Of a stretch of 64,000 bases of DNA, positions 35,920-45,869 are shown one piece after another. A model generated the notes under the pieces. It ran no database searches. It was not told the origin of the DNA and was given only the letters and a program-made list of their open reading frames with translations. Position 1 is the stretch's first letter; each line of letters opens with the position of its first letter. This DNA comes from Alteromonas sp. MMG017 (GTDB lineage Bacteria > Pseudomonadota > Gammaproteobacteria > Enterobacterales > Alteromonadaceae). The stretch lies in NCBI RefSeq assembly GCF_018100795.1, contig NZ_JAGJDY010000007.1, positions 224,779-288,778 on the forward strand. Direction: 5' to 3'. The position numbers and the translations under genes were made by a program.

Positions 35920-37101
35920 CTATATAACTTCAAATAAACCAGCAGCACCCATACCGCCGCCAATACACATAGTACAAACAACGTATTTAGCACCACGTCG
36001 TTTGCCCTCGATTAATGCATGACCCACCATACGTGCGCCACTCATTCCGTAAGGGTGACCAATTGAAATTGCACCACCGTTTACGTTTAGTAATTCATCA
36101 GGAATACCCAGCTTGTCGCGACAATAAAGCACTTGAACAGCAAAGGCTTCATTAAGTTCCCACAAACCAATATCGTCCATGGTTAAGCCGTGTTGCTTTA
36201 ACAATTTAGGAATAGCAAACACAGGGCCAATACCCATTTCATCTGGTTCACAACCTGCTACCGCAATACCACGGTAAATGCCTAATGGTTGCGCTTGGCC
36301 TTTAGCGGCAGAATGTTCATCCATAATCACGGTAGCACTAGCGCCGTCCGACAATTGACTCGCATTACCCGCAGTAATACAACCGCCTTCAATCACAGGA
36401 TTCAGCGAACGCAAACCTTCAAGTTGGGTTTCGGGACGGTTACCTTCGTCTTTCGATAACGTCACTTCTTGCTCACTTGTCTCGCCAGTTTCTTTATTAA
36501 AAATGGCTTTAGTGGCCGTAATTGGCACAATTTCGTCGTCAAACTTACCCGCTTCTTGACCTGCCGCAGTGCGCATTTGACTTTGATAAGCATATTCGTC
36601 TTGCACGTCACGACTGATACCGTAGCGCTGCGCTACAACTTCAGCAGTTTGCAACATAGGCATATAAATATTTTTATGCTTTGCCACTAATTGAGGGTCT
36701 ACCGCGCGAGACATGTTCATGGCTTTGGTTTGAACCAAAGAAATAGAATCTAACCCGCCCGCTACCATAATATTGGTGTCGCCAGTGCGAATGCTGTTTG
36801 CGGCATTAGCAATGGCATACATGCCAGAGCTACATTGTCTGTCTAAAGTCATACCTGCAACAGTCACCGGCAAATCGCCTGCTAATGCCGCTAAGCGACC
36901 TATGTTCATGCCGCCACTGCCTTGCGTTAGGGCTGCGCCCATGATCACATCGTCGATACTGGCAGGATCGACACCTGCACGTTGTACCGCGTTGCGAATA
37001 GCATGACCACCTAATGTAGGGGCTGGTAAATTATTAAGTGCGCCTTTATAGGCACGGCCAATAGGCGTTCTTGCGGTACTAACTATTACTGCATCGCGCA
37101 T
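35920..37101 (-). CDS. Acetyl-CoA C-acyltransferase (thiolase)
   Basis: 393 residues, normal length. Active Cys90 in RQCSSGM, the histidines in NEAFAVQ and [16 protein letters not shown], and the second Cys in [10 protein letters not shown] are all present. It cleaves 3-ketoacyl-CoA with CoA. It sits 10 bases after the FadB-type gene and 9 before the dehydrogenase, completing one beta-oxidation set. Confidence 0.95.
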   Translation of the reverse strand: MRDAVIVSTARTPIGRAYKGALNNLPAPTLGGHAIRNAVQRAGVDPASIDDVIMGAALTQGSGGMNIGRLAALAGDLPVTVAGMTLDRQCSSGMYAIANAANSIRTGDTNIMVAGGLDSISLVQTKAMNMSRAVDPQLVAKHKNIYMPMLQTAEVVAQRYGISRDVQDEYAYQSQMRTAAGQEAGKFDDEIVPITATKAIFNKETGETSEQEVTLSKDEGNRPETQLEGLRSLNPVIEGGCITAGNASQLSDGASATVIMDEHSAAKGQAQPLGIYRGIAVAGCEPDEMGIGPVFAIPKLLKQHGLTMDDIGLWELNEAFAVQVLYCRDKLGIPDELLNVNGGAISIGHPYGMSGARMVGHALIEGKRRGAKYVVCTMCIGGGMGAAGLFEVI

Positions 37102-37111
37102 AGCGTACTCC

Positions 37112-39232
37112 TTAGTTTTTAAATTTTGCGAAGCTACTGCGCTCTTGCGCTAGCTTGATTAATAGGTCGCTTGGTTGTAACCACATTTTTCCGTAGTCAC
37201 CCAGTCTTTCAGCGTAGGTAGATAGCTTATCGACGATTCCCCCAAGGCCAACTTCATCGGCATACTGCATAGGGCCGCCACGATAAACTGGGAAGCCATA
37301 GCCATACACATAGATAACATCGATATCGCTAGATTTAGCCGCAATGCCTTCTTCAAGAATGCATGCGCCTTCGTTAATTAAGGTGTATAGACAACGTACC
37401 AGAATTTCTTCATCGCTAATGTCATCGCGATGGGTAACTCCAAGGCGCGCAGCTTCTTGTTTAGCAATTTCTAGTACTTCAGGGTCTGGAATTGGAACAC
37501 GGCTGCCAGCTTCATAAAGATAAGCACCACGACCCGTTTTAAGACCGTTACGATCTTTCTCTACCAATCGGTCAGCCACTGCACCGTAAGAAGGGTCATG
37601 TGAAATAAAGGCTTGGCGAGATTGGCGTACATAGTAACCAATGTCTAACCCTGCCATGTCACCCATGGTAAATGGCCCCATAGGCATACCAAACTGTGTA
37701 AGCACACGGTCAACTTGCTCAGGGCTCGCCCCCTCTAGCAATAAACGGTTAGCTTCACGGCCATAAGGTTCAATCATACGGTTACCAACGAACCCAAAAC
37801 ATACGCCAACCAATACCGCGACTTTCTTAATGCGTTTGGCTAACTTCATGCAGGTTTTGATAACGTCTGCTGATGTATCTTGTGCTTTAACCACTTCTAG
37901 CAGCTTCATAACATTGGCTGGCGAAAAGAAATGAAGACCGATAACATCTTGAGGTCGTGACGTGCACGCAGCAATTTCGTTCACATCAAGGGTAGACGTG
38001 TTAGATGCTAAAATAGCCCCTGGCTTACAGACTTTATCTAAGGTAGTGAAAACAGTTTTCTTCACTTCCATTTTTTCAAATACAGCTTCAATAACAAGAT
38101 CAACATCGGCTAAGTCGTCATACGTTGTGGTGCCGCTTAACAGCGCCATACGCGTTTCTACTTGTTCCTGCGTTAACTTGCCTTTTTTCGCTGAGTTTTC
38201 GTAATTTTTGCGAATAAGGGCCAGACCTTTATCTAGCGCCTCTTGCTTGAGCTCTAGCATAGTGACTGGAATACCGGCATTCGCGAAATTCATGGCGATG
38301 CCGCCGCCCATGGTACCAGCACCAATAACCGCGACTTTCTCAATACTGCGCTCTGGCGTGCTCTTGTCGAAATCACTCACGTGACCCGCTGCTCGTTCGG
38401 CAAAGAAGAAATGCTGTTGTGCGCGGGCTTGAGGGGTGTTCATGCATTCCATGAACAATTTCCCTTCGTGTTTAAGGCCATCGGTAAAGGCTAATGTATA
38501 AGCGCCTTTAACTGCTTCAATACATTTTAATGGTGCAAAAAAGCCTCGTGCTGCTTTTTTCGTTTGTGCGGTTACGGCATCAAATACGCCTTGCACTTCT
38601 TCAGACATTGTCAGCGTAATATCACTGGTACGTTTAATGCCGTTTTCAGCAGTTAATGAACCGAGATACTGCTTAGTGTCTTCAAGCAGATGTTCAGGTT
38701 TATCAGAAATCTTATCGAATACACCTGGAAGCTTCACTACCGGAGTAGGCTTACCGGTAACTATCATTGTTAAAGCGGTAGCAGGATCGGCTAAACGTGG
38801 TAAACGCTGCGTTCCACCTGCACCTGGCAATATGCCTAGGTTAACTTCTGGAAGACCAACCTGGTTGCCAGCAAAAGTAATTCTGTGATGACACGCTAGC
38901 GCCACTTCTAAACCACCACCAAACGCTGGTCCGGGCAATACAGCCACTACAGGTTTAGTTGCATTTTCGATTTTGTCGAGTACTTCAGGAAGGTTCGGCG
39001 ATAAATCGCCACCGGAGAATTCACTAATATCAGCGCCACCCGAAAATAGGGCGAGAGAAGAAGTGATTACAATAGCACTAACACTGTCGTCGTTTAATGC
39101 GCTTTCTATGCCATCTATTAGACCCACTCGTACTGCACGAGAAAGTGCGTTTACTGGCGCACTTTGCATAGTAATAGTTGCTACGCCCTGTTGGACTGTG
39201 TAGCCCACTGCCTTGTTTTCCATCTCTGTCAT
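37112..39232 (-). CDS. FadB/FadJ-type enoyl-CoA hydratase / 3-hydroxyacyl-CoA dehydrogenase
   Basis: 706 residues. Hydratase domain (1-190) with both catalytic glutamates ([10 protein letters not shown] and [14 protein letters not shown]), then a Rossmann domain (about 300-480) with [12 protein letters not shown] and the catalytic His in LHFFSPA, then two C-terminal 3HCDH helical domains. Converts 2-enoyl-CoA to 3-ketoacyl-CoA in two steps. First gene of the operon; AGGA precedes ATG 39232. The short length is closer to the FadJ/peroxisomal type than to the 715-730 residue FadB. Confidence 0.94.
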   Translation of the reverse strand: MTEMENKAVGYTVQQGVATITMQSAPVNALSRAVRVGLIDGIESALNDDSVSAIVITSSLALFSGGADISEFSGGDLSPNLPEVLDKIENATKPVVAVLPGPAFGGGLEVALACHHRITFAGNQVGLPEVNLGILPGAGGTQRLPRLADPATALTMIVTGKPTPVVKLPGVFDKISDKPEHLLEDTKQYLGSLTAENGIKRTSDITLTMSEEVQGVFDAVTAQTKKAARGFFAPLKCIEAVKGAYTLAFTDGLKHEGKLFMECMNTPQARAQQHFFFAERAAGHVSDFDKSTPERSIEKVAVIGAGTMGGGIAMNFANAGIPVTMLELKQEALDKGLALIRKNYENSAKKGKLTQEQVETRMALLSGTTTYDDLADVDLVIEAVFEKMEVKKTVFTTLDKVCKPGAILASNTSTLDVNEIAACTSRPQDVIGLHFFSPANVMKLLEVVKAQDTSADVIKTCMKLAKRIKKVAVLVGVCFGFVGNRMIEPYGREANRLLLEGASPEQVDRVLTQFGMPMGPFTMGDMAGLDIGYYVRQSRQAFISHDPSYGAVADRLVEKDRNGLKTGRGAYLYEAGSRVPIPDPEVLEIAKQEAARLGVTHRDDISDEEILVRCLYTLINEGACILEEGIAAKSSDIDVIYVYGYGFPVYRGGPMQYADEVGLGGIVDKLSTYAERLGDYGKMWLQPSDLLIKLAQERSSFAKFKN

Positions 39233-39427
39233 AACGGTATCCTGTTATTCACGTTAATTGGATGTTATTGCAGTGTTGTCAATCATCCAAGTTTATTGGT
39301 GTTATAGACATTCATCACAATATTTAATATGGACAGCAACCCCTTTATTTGTGCCCAACTCCCTTTGAGCGCTTATTCGATAGGGTATAAGGAAGATTTG
39401 ACAGATTACCTTACTAGTGTTTTTGTT

Positions 39428-39457
39428 AACTAACACAATAATTAGTTACATATAATT
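39428..39457 (+). promoter_or_regulatory. Promoter and dyad before haloalkane dehalogenase gene
   Basis: TAACTAA (39428-39434) and TTAGTTA (39443-39449) form a perfect seven-pair dyad with an 8-base spacer; TATAAT follows at 39452-39457. The dyad covers the -35 to spacer region, where a repressor would block the promoter. Confidence 0.5.
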
Positions 39458-39477
39458 TACATTTGAGGTGGGCAAGT

Positions 39478-40392
39478 ATGCAAGTCTTAAAAACCCCTGA
39501 AAGTGCATTCTCTTCTATTACCGACTTTCCTTATAAGCCGAGGTACGTAAACGTTACCGATACGGTAAGCGGCGAAATAGCCATGGCTTATTATCAGTGC
39601 GGTCCCGAAGATGGCCACACTATTCTTCTTTTGCACGGCGAGCCTTCTTGGGGCTACCTATACCGCACCATGATTCCGATATTGGCCGATGCAGGTTTTA
39701 ATGTGTTAGTCCCTGATCTTATCGGCTTTGGCCGTTCAGATAAGCCCACTAGGCGGGAAGATTACACTTATGCCCGCCACCTAATTTGGCTTAAAGATTG
39801 GTTTAATCAAACCGTTGAAGGAAAAGTCACGCTCTTTTGTCAAGACTGGGGAGGGTTGTTGGGCTTAAGACTAGTTGCCGACATGCCAGATCGTTTTGCT
39901 GGCGTTATGGCATCTAACACTTTTTTACCTACTGGTGAACATACACCACCAGAGGCGTTTTTAAACTGGCGTCGATTCTCACAGGATGTGCCGATATTTC
40001 CCGTATCAGGTGTAATTAAAGGTGGAACCTTATCTACGCTTTCTCAAGAAACATTAGATGCTTACGACGCCCCTTTCCCCTCTGAAGAATATAAAGAAGG
40101 AGCCAGACAGTTTCCTTTATTAGTACCCGCCACACCCGACGATCCCCAAACTCAAGCAAACCGAGATGCGTGGGAAAGATTAAAACAATTTAATACGCCA
40201 TTTATGACCGCATTCAGTGACAGCGATCCGGTAACCGCTGGGGGCGACAAGCTCATGCAGTCTTTGATACCTGGCTGTCGAGGTGTACAGCACACCACGG
40301 TAGTGAAAGGCGGACACTTCGTACAAGAAGATAAAGGACCTGAATTGGCCGATCTTCTTATCACTTTTATTAACGCAACTGGACAAGCTTAA
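39478..40392 (+). CDS. Haloalkane dehalogenase (HLD-I, DhlA-like)
   Basis: 304 residues from ATG at 39478 with GAGGT upstream. It has the DhlA hallmarks: LHGEPSWGYLYR, nucleophile Asp123 followed by halide-binding Trp124 in CQDWGG, acid near Asp250 (FSDSDPV) and His280 in GGHFVQE; the cap has FPLLVP. Such enzymes hydrolyse carbon-halogen bonds to alcohols. Divergent from the beta-oxidation operon; an SDR follows 10 bases later, which could oxidise the alcohol formed. Real substrate unknown. Confidence 0.88.
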   Translation: MQVLKTPESAFSSITDFPYKPRYVNVTDTVSGEIAMAYYQCGPEDGHTILLLHGEPSWGYLYRTMIPILADAGFNVLVPDLIGFGRSDKPTRREDYTYARHLIWLKDWFNQTVEGKVTLFCQDWGGLLGLRLVADMPDRFAGVMASNTFLPTGEHTPPEAFLNWRRFSQDVPIFPVSGVIKGGTLSTLSQETLDAYDAPFPSEEYKEGARQFPLLVPATPDDPQTQANRDAWERLKQFNTPFMTAFSDSDPVTAGGDKLMQSLIPGCRGVQHTTVVKGGHFVQEDKGPELADLLITFINATGQA

Positions 40393-40402
40393 GGGAACCA
40401 CC

Positions 40403-41167
40403 ATGGATTCATTGTTAGATTTTAGCGACAAAGTAATATTAATCACCGGCGCGGGCAGCGGTTTTGGCCGCTTATTAGCAGAAGGCTTAGGGAGTCGAGG
40501 CGCCAAACTGGTGCTATCGGACATTAATGAAGAAAACTTAGCGTCATGTCGCGCTGACGTTGCAAGCTATACCGATGTGGTAACGAAAGCGGGCGATATT
40601 GCCAGTGAGGCATTGAACAAAGCCTTGGTGGAGTTAGCAAAAGAGAAATTTGGTCGCTTAGATATCGCCATCAACAATGCCGGCATTGCCCATGTTCCTG
40701 CCCCTATGCATGAAATGACCGAAGAGATAATAGACCTTCAGTTTGCTGTGAACGTAAAAGGCGTGATGTTTGGCATGAAGTATCAATTGCCGCAGATGTT
40801 ATCGCAGAAGCAAGGACATATATTAAATGTGAGTTCCCTTGCCGGTTTAGGCGGCGCACCGAAAGGTGGCGCGTATGCCGCCGCTAAACATGCGGTTGCA
40901 GGCGTGACTCGAACTGCTGCTGTTGAATATGGCCGAAAGAATGTACGTGTAAATGCAGTGTGCCCTTTTTATAGCCCTACCAACATTTTAAATGTGGATG
41001 GTTACAACACCAAAGAAGCACAAACTCAACTTGGCATGGGAAGCCCAATGAAACGCTTAGGCGAGCCTCAAGAAATTGTGAATGCCATGATCCTTATGTT
41101 GTCACCAGGTAATAGTTACATGAATGGGCAAACTGTTGCGGTAGATGGCGGCGTCACTGCATGGTAA
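40403..41167 (+). CDS. Short-chain dehydrogenase/reductase
   Basis: 254 residues, classical SDR. Cofactor motif GAGSGFG (about 15-21), an Asp after the second strand (LSDINEE) favouring NAD, NNAG, catalytic Ser in NVSSLAG and YAAAK. C-terminal GQTVAVDGG. Ten bases after the dehalogenase gene, with GGGAACC before the ATG, so probably co-transcribed. Confidence 0.9.
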   Translation: MDSLLDFSDKVILITGAGSGFGRLLAEGLGSRGAKLVLSDINEENLASCRADVASYTDVVTKAGDIASEALNKALVELAKEKFGRLDIAINNAGIAHVPAPMHEMTEEIIDLQFAVNVKGVMFGMKYQLPQMLSQKQGHILNVSSLAGLGGAPKGGAYAAAKHAVAGVTRTAAVEYGRKNVRVNAVCPFYSPTNILNVDGYNTKEAQTQLGMGSPMKRLGEPQEIVNAMILMLSPGNSYMNGQTVAVDGGVTAW

Positions 41168-41302
41168 GCGCTTGGCGGATGCCTGTTGCTGGTTTAAACG
41201 GGCATCCAAAAGTATAAGTTTTCATACCTTAGTATAAAGGGTGATGTTTTGTTTTAGTGCGACTTTAGTTGTAATGAAGCGGAACAAACAAAACCTTCGG
41301 AC

Positions 41303-41333
41303 GAAGCGACTTGTTAGTCGCTTCTGACTTTTT
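41303..41333 (+). terminator. Terminator of the dehalogenase-SDR unit
   Basis: GAAGCGAC (41303-41310), loop TTGTTA, GTCGCTTC (41317-41324), then TGACTTTTT. Confidence 0.75.
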
Positions 41334-41378
41334 ACCTAGCCAATCTGTGCGCTAAGAAGCTATACGCTAAGAGTACTT

Positions 41379-41684
41379 ATGAAAATGACATTAAGACACT
41401 TCATTACTATGAGCAGCATTGTTGTTGGTTTAGGCCTATCTTCGAACGGTTTAGCCAACGAGCTATCAACGCAATACGCAACGTCTGCTTCAGCATCAAC
41501 ATCTGGGTTTCAGCTTGTAAACCCTACGCAGAATTCACCCGTTACCGTTAAGAAAGTACGAAGCCAGTCTTCTTCTTTTGCGCTTAAACGTTTGATTTCT
41601 GTTTCAACACAAAAGCGTTCTGCATCTAACGCTACGCGCTTACTTCATACAGCTTTGCCACAAGGTATTGTTGTAGCTCAGTAA
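41379..41684 (+). CDS. Small exported hypothetical protein
   Basis: 101 residues. Signal peptide with cleavage near LANEL (about residue 26). The mature part is Ser/Thr rich and basic (KKVRSQSSSFALKRL, STQKRSASNATR) with no cysteines. No family recognised. It stands alone between two terminators or long gaps; ribosome binding site is weak. Confidence 0.65.
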   Translation: MKMTLRHFITMSSIVVGLGLSSNGLANELSTQYATSASASTSGFQLVNPTQNSPVTVKKVRSQSSSFALKRLISVSTQKRSASNATRLLHTALPQGIVVAQ

Positions 41685-41955
41685 TTACCAGTCAATGCTT
41701 GTAAGCCCATAAATATTTGCATACCTGTAAGCAATCGCCGCTCTGCTTCTAGCTCGACCAACCTGCTTCGACCCCAGCTTATTTAAGCCTATTGGCATGT
41801 GCTTATTATAGCCAACAGCTAAATACATTGCTGATATAAGCGCCGTTTCTCATCTACACTTATCTGTATTCATCTACATTTGGCTGCCTATAATCAACGT
41901 CATTAGTATGCCACAATACGGCTAAAAGTCAGTTAGACAATGGTTGGAGAAGCGC
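41685..41955. other. Intergenic region before VOC gene
   Basis: 271 bases with no supported gene or strong hairpin. It contains repeated ATCTACA-type words (TCATCTACACTTATCTG, TCATCTACATTTGGC) around 41850-41885. Confidence 0.4.
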
Positions 41956-42303
41956 ATGGTTGTTGACCACATCAAAGTATTCATTCCCAGTAAAGATTAC
42001 GAAATATCGAAAAGTTTTTACGGCCAAATCGGTTTTAAAGGTGAATTTGTTTCCGATGAATTAACCTTATTTGAAAATGGCGATTGCCAATTCTTTTTAC
42101 AGAATTTCTATCAGGAAGATTTGGCTAACAACTTCATGCTGCAGGTTTGTGTAAAGGATATTGAAGCGGCACATTCATTATGTAAAAAAGCCACTGATAA
42201 ACTCAAGATATCAGACGTTTCGATAGAAGTGTGGGGAAAGGTATTTTATCTGTGGGGCCCTAGCGGCGAACTATTGCATATCACTGAGCTTCAAAAGTCT
42301 TAA
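41956..42303 (+). CDS. VOC superfamily (glyoxalase/bleomycin resistance-like) protein
   Basis: 115 residues from ATG at 41956 with GGAGA five bases upstream. One full VOC unit of two beta-alpha-beta-beta-beta modules: VDHIKVFIPSKDYEISKSFY at the start and FYLWGPSGELLHITE at the end. A His near the start and a Glu at the end could bind metal. Ligand unknown. Confidence 0.85.
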   Translation: MVVDHIKVFIPSKDYEISKSFYGQIGFKGEFVSDELTLFENGDCQFFLQNFYQEDLANNFMLQVCVKDIEAAHSLCKKATDKLKISDVSIEVWGKVFYLWGPSGELLHITELQKS

Positions 42304-42304
42304 A

Positions 42305-42360
42305 CAATAAAAAAGGCATGGAAGGCAACAGAGTGACCTGCTGTCGTTAGCCATGCCTTG
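42305..42360 (-). terminator. Terminator, mainly for the quinone oxidoreductase gene
   Basis: AAGGCATGG (42313-42321) and CCATGCCTT (42351-42359) with inner ACAG/CTGT pairing; six T on the minus strand. It lies between convergent genes. Confidence 0.75.
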
Positions 42361-42416
42361 TCGCTTTTATCTTTCGTTTATACCTAATAGCGCTTTCAGG
42401 TTATTTTTCCAAAACG

Positions 42417-43391
42417 CTATGGCGTAATAACCATTTTGCCTTTTACTTCGCGGTTCATCACTTTAGCCATGGCTTCGGTAGCACGGTCCATGGGTAAGGC
42501 TTCATCTACCACAACTTTCACTTTACCTTGCACATACCAGGTTAAAAGCTCTTGCATGTTAGCGGCAAAGCCTTTTGGATCGTGCTGAGTGAATGAACCC
42601 CAAAATACGCCAACTACTGAATAGCCTTTCACTAACGATAAGTTCACAGGGAATTGAGGAATTTCACCACCCGCAAAACCAACTACAAGCAAACGCCCTT
42701 CCCACGCCATACTGCGGCTACAGGCGTGAAAAGTATCGCCACCAACACATTCGTAAACCACATCAGCGCCTTTGCCGTCTGTGGCTTCTTTAATGGCATC
42801 TTTTAGGTTCTTTTCTTTGTAGTTAATAAGTATATCTGCGCCATGCTCTTTGGCCAGCGCAAGCTTTTCTTCAGTAGAGCAAACGGCGATAACCGTAGCC
42901 CCCATTTCCTTACCTATTTGCACTGCCGCTAAGCCAGTACCGCCAGCCGCGCCTGTTACCACAAGGGTTTCACCCGGTTGAATTTTGGCTCGCTGTTTTA
43001 GCGCATGGTGGGCAGTAGCGTGCGCAGTCACTAGTGCTGCACCTTCTTTTACATCGATAGGATCGGGTAATGGCATAACATGCGTAGCAGGCACCAATAC
43101 TTTCTCTGCAAAGCCGCCTAGGTTAGACAATGCAATAACACGCTGCCCAACACTAATATGCTTTACGCCTTCTCCCACTTCGGCTACCACACCAGCCACT
43201 TCATTTCCTGGCACGAATGGGCATGGCGGTTTCATTTGATATAAACCTTGCACCAGTAGCCCATCAGGGAAATTTACACCAGCCGCCTCTACATTCACGA
43301 CTACGTGTCCTGGCTTGATTACTGGATCGTCAATTTCTTTGCATTTTAAATCGTCTATTGGTCCAAATGCTTCACATACAATCGCTTTCAT
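42417..43391 (-). CDS. NADPH:quinone oxidoreductase family protein (zinc-free MDR)
   Basis: 324 residues from ATG at 43391, preceded by AAGGAG. Medium-chain dehydrogenase/reductase fold: GroES-like domain (1-120, PFVPGNEVAGVV) and Rossmann domain with VTGAAGGTGLAAVQ. No zinc-ligand cysteine pattern. Reduces quinones or enones with NADPH. It lies 185 bases downstream of the kinase gene of the ACAD/APH operon and may have its own promoter. Confidence 0.9.
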   Translation of the reverse strand: MKAIVCEAFGPIDDLKCKEIDDPVIKPGHVVVNVEAAGVNFPDGLLVQGLYQMKPPCPFVPGNEVAGVVAEVGEGVKHISVGQRVIALSNLGGFAEKVLVPATHVMPLPDPIDVKEGAALVTAHATAHHALKQRAKIQPGETLVVTGAAGGTGLAAVQIGKEMGATVIAVCSTEEKLALAKEHGADILINYKEKNLKDAIKEATDGKGADVVYECVGGDTFHACSRSMAWEGRLLVVGFAGGEIPQFPVNLSLVKGYSVVGVFWGSFTQHDPKGFAANMQELLTWYVQGKVKVVVDEALPMDRATEAMAKVMNREVKGKMVITP

Positions 43392-43473
43392 AGCCACTCC
43401 TTATCATTCGTTTCTTTGCTTACCGCTCGTTTATCAACGGGCGACAAGTTGTTCATTAGTGCTTAAGTAATCC

Positions 43474-43504
43474 CACTCGCGCCTATTTATTAGTACCGCG
43501 AGTG
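43474..43504. repeat. GC-rich inverted repeat between kinase and oxidoreductase genes
   Basis: CACTCGCG (43474-43481) and CGCGAGTG (43497-43504), 15-base loop. No T run on either side, so it is more likely an mRNA processing or stabilising hairpin than a terminator. Confidence 0.5.
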
Positions 43505-43576
43505 AGCACAATCACCATCCGCATGGCGTTCAAGTCCGCTTCAAAGTAAATAAGGTTCACAACCGTATTCGGTGGT

Positions 43577-44617
43577 TTACCCGTTATGATGAATTGTTTT
43601 ATTCGCAATTTGTGCCAAAGGGCGCACCATAGCGCCTAATTGCATCGCCTTGTCGCTTGATGCATTCCCGTCATGGGCCCGTTTTACCACCCCTTGCAGG
43701 ATGGCCGCTAAACGGAAAAAACTAAACGCGAGGTAAAACGTCCAGTTGTCTATTTTGTCGATGCCCCGTCGTTTGCAATAGGCATTTACGTATTCTTCTT
43801 CACTAGGAATACCTAGCGCGTCTCTGTCTAACCCGCCTAAGCCGGAAGCGTGGGCAATGTCACTCGGTAAACGCAATTGCATGCATTGATAGGCTAAATC
43901 AGCATATGGATGCCCTAAGGTAGACAGTTCCCAATCAAGTACCGCAATCACTTTAGGTGCATCAAGGTTAGACATATCAAACATCATATTATCTAACCTA
44001 AAATCACCGTGAACTAAGGCTATCTGCCCGTCGTCTTCAGGCAAATTTTCTTCTAAATAGGTAATAAGCTGTTCGATGTCTTCAACGTGTTCTAGCTCAG
44101 ACGCACGGTATTGTTGAGTCCAGCGGCTTAACTGACGTGAAAAGTAACTCCCGGGTTTGCCGTAACTCGTTAACCCAGCGGCTTCAATATCAACACTGTG
44201 CATTACTGCCAACACGCGGTTCATTTCATCGTACATGGCACCACGGGTTTTGGGGCTATCGACTTCCGGTAAGGCGCTGTTCCAATAGATGTCGCCCTCA
44301 ACGTAAGCCATGATGTAAAACATACTGCCTATAATGTCGGCATCTTCACACAAGTGATAAACCTTAGGCACAGGTACTTCTGTATTACTGAGTGCATTAA
44401 TCACGCGGTACTCGCGATCAACCGCATGGGCAGACTTAAGCAGTTTCCCCGGCGGTTGGCGACGCAGCACATAAACGCCAGAATCAGCATTTAATTTAAA
44501 CGTAGGGTTAGATTGCCCACCAGAGAATTTCTCTGCCGACAATACCGTGCCTATTTCTGGGCACGCCTTATTTAAGTAGCGATTTAACGTGTCTATATCT
44601 AGTGTGTGCGTAGCCAC
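43577..44617 (-). CDS. APH-type phosphotransferase (ACAD10/11 kinase domain-like)
   Basis: 346 residues. Protein-kinase-like fold with ATP-binding GGQSNPTFKL, catalytic LVHGDFRLDNMMFD (Asp and Asn) and metal Asp in AVLDWELSTLGHPYADLAY. This subfamily resembles the APH domain of ACAD10/ACAD11 and LvaA, which phosphorylate 4-hydroxyacyl-CoA. It begins 9 bases after the dehydrogenase gene. I infer it primes 4-hydroxyacyl-CoA for elimination. Confidence 0.9.
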   Translation of the reverse strand: MATHTLDIDTLNRYLNKACPEIGTVLSAEKFSGGQSNPTFKLNADSGVYVLRRQPPGKLLKSAHAVDREYRVINALSNTEVPVPKVYHLCEDADIIGSMFYIMAYVEGDIYWNSALPEVDSPKTRGAMYDEMNRVLAVMHSVDIEAAGLTSYGKPGSYFSRQLSRWTQQYRASELEHVEDIEQLITYLEENLPEDDGQIALVHGDFRLDNMMFDMSNLDAPKVIAVLDWELSTLGHPYADLAYQCMQLRLPSDIAHASGLGGLDRDALGIPSEEEYVNAYCKRRGIDKIDNWTFYLAFSFFRLAAILQGVVKRAHDGNASSDKAMQLGAMVRPLAQIANKTIHHNG

Positions 44618-44626
44618 AGATACTCC

Positions 44627-45841
44627 TTAAGCGTTCTTTTCGGCAATAAGATTGCGACCCAGTTGCATCATGTGCACTTGATCAGGGCCATCTGCTAAAC
44701 GAATGGTTCTGGCGTACGCGTACATGGCTGACAAGGCGTAGTCTTGGCTTGTACCGGCAGCACCGTGTATTTGAATAGCTTCGTCAATAACCTTACACGC
44801 CATTTTAGGTGCAACAATTTTTATCGCTGCAATAATATCGCGAGAGACTTTATTGCCGTATCTGTCCATTTTATCGGCGGCTTTAAGTGTTAATAAGCGA
44901 GCTTGCTCAATGTCACAATGCATTTGCGCAATACTCTCTCGCACTGACTGCTGCTTGCTAAGTGGCTTACCAAACGCTTCACGCTGTTCTACACGCTCGC
45001 AGGCTAAATCTAAGGCGCGCTGCGCACAGCCAATTAAACGCATGCAGTGATGAATACGACCTGGCCCTAAGCGACCTTGTGCAATTTCAAAACCCCTGCC
45101 TTCACCAAGTAATAAGTTACTTACTGGAACACGCACGTTATCGAACAATACTTCCGCATGCCCTACTGGTTCATCAAAATAACCCATCGCAGCCATTGGG
45201 CGCACAATGGTGACCCCTTTAGTGTCCATTGGCACTAAAATTTGCGACTGTTGTTGATGGCGAGCAGCTTCAAAATCAGTTTTACCCATTACCACCATGA
45301 TTTTGCAATTTTCGTTCATGGCACCACTGGTGTACCATTTGCGCCCGTTGATTACGTATTCATCGCCATCGCGGGTAATAGAGGTTTCAATATTAGTCGC
45401 ATCACTTGAAGCTACTGCTGGCTCGGTCATGGCAAATGCCGAACGAATTTCGCCATTAAGCAACGGCTCTAGCCATTGTTTTTTTTGCTCTTCATTTCCG
45501 TACTTCGCCAATACTTCCATGTTGCCGGTATCTGGCGCGCTACAATTGAAAATTTCTGAGCTAAACAACACGCGCCCCATCTCTTCACATAAAGGGGCGT
45601 ACTCAGCATTTGATAACCCAGCCCCATAAGGTTTGTATTCCTCTGGCAAGAATAGATTCCAAAGGCCCGCGTCTTTAGCGCGTTGTTTGAGGGTTTGCAT
45701 CATATCGGGGGTTTGCCAACGGTTCTCACCATTTTCTACCGCGTGAACATATTCCTTTTCAATTGGGTACACTTCTTCTTGCATGAAGGCTCTTAATTTC
45801 GTTAAAAGCGTTTGTGTTCTTTCATTATATTCAAAGTTCAT
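44627..45841 (-). CDS. Acyl-CoA dehydrogenase, ACAD10/11-like
   Basis: 404 residues. Flavin segments [15 protein letters not shown] and [10 protein letters not shown] are present. The C-terminal stretch [13 protein letters not shown] has Asp where ordinary ACADs have the YEG glutamate; this ADGPD-VH ending is what I recall of ACAD10/11. In that pathway the enzyme turns 4-phosphoacyl-CoA into an enoyl-CoA. Middle gene of the operon with the phosphatase (28-base gap) and kinase (9-base gap). Confidence 0.9.
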   Translation of the reverse strand: MNFEYNERTQTLLTKLRAFMQEEVYPIEKEYVHAVENGENRWQTPDMMQTLKQRAKDAGLWNLFLPEEYKPYGAGLSNAEYAPLCEEMGRVLFSSEIFNCSAPDTGNMEVLAKYGNEEQKKQWLEPLLNGEIRSAFAMTEPAVASSDATNIETSITRDGDEYVINGRKWYTSGAMNENCKIMVVMGKTDFEAARHQQQSQILVPMDTKGVTIVRPMAAMGYFDEPVGHAEVLFDNVRVPVSNLLLGEGRGFEIAQGRLGPGRIHHCMRLIGCAQRALDLACERVEQREAFGKPLSKQQSVRESIAQMHCDIEQARLLTLKAADKMDRYGNKVSRDIIAAIKIVAPKMACKVIDEAIQIHGAAGTSQDYALSAMYAYARTIRLADGPDQVHMMQLGRNLIAEKNA

Positions 45842-45869
45842 AACTGTCCTTATCCGCTGATAGCGCTGT

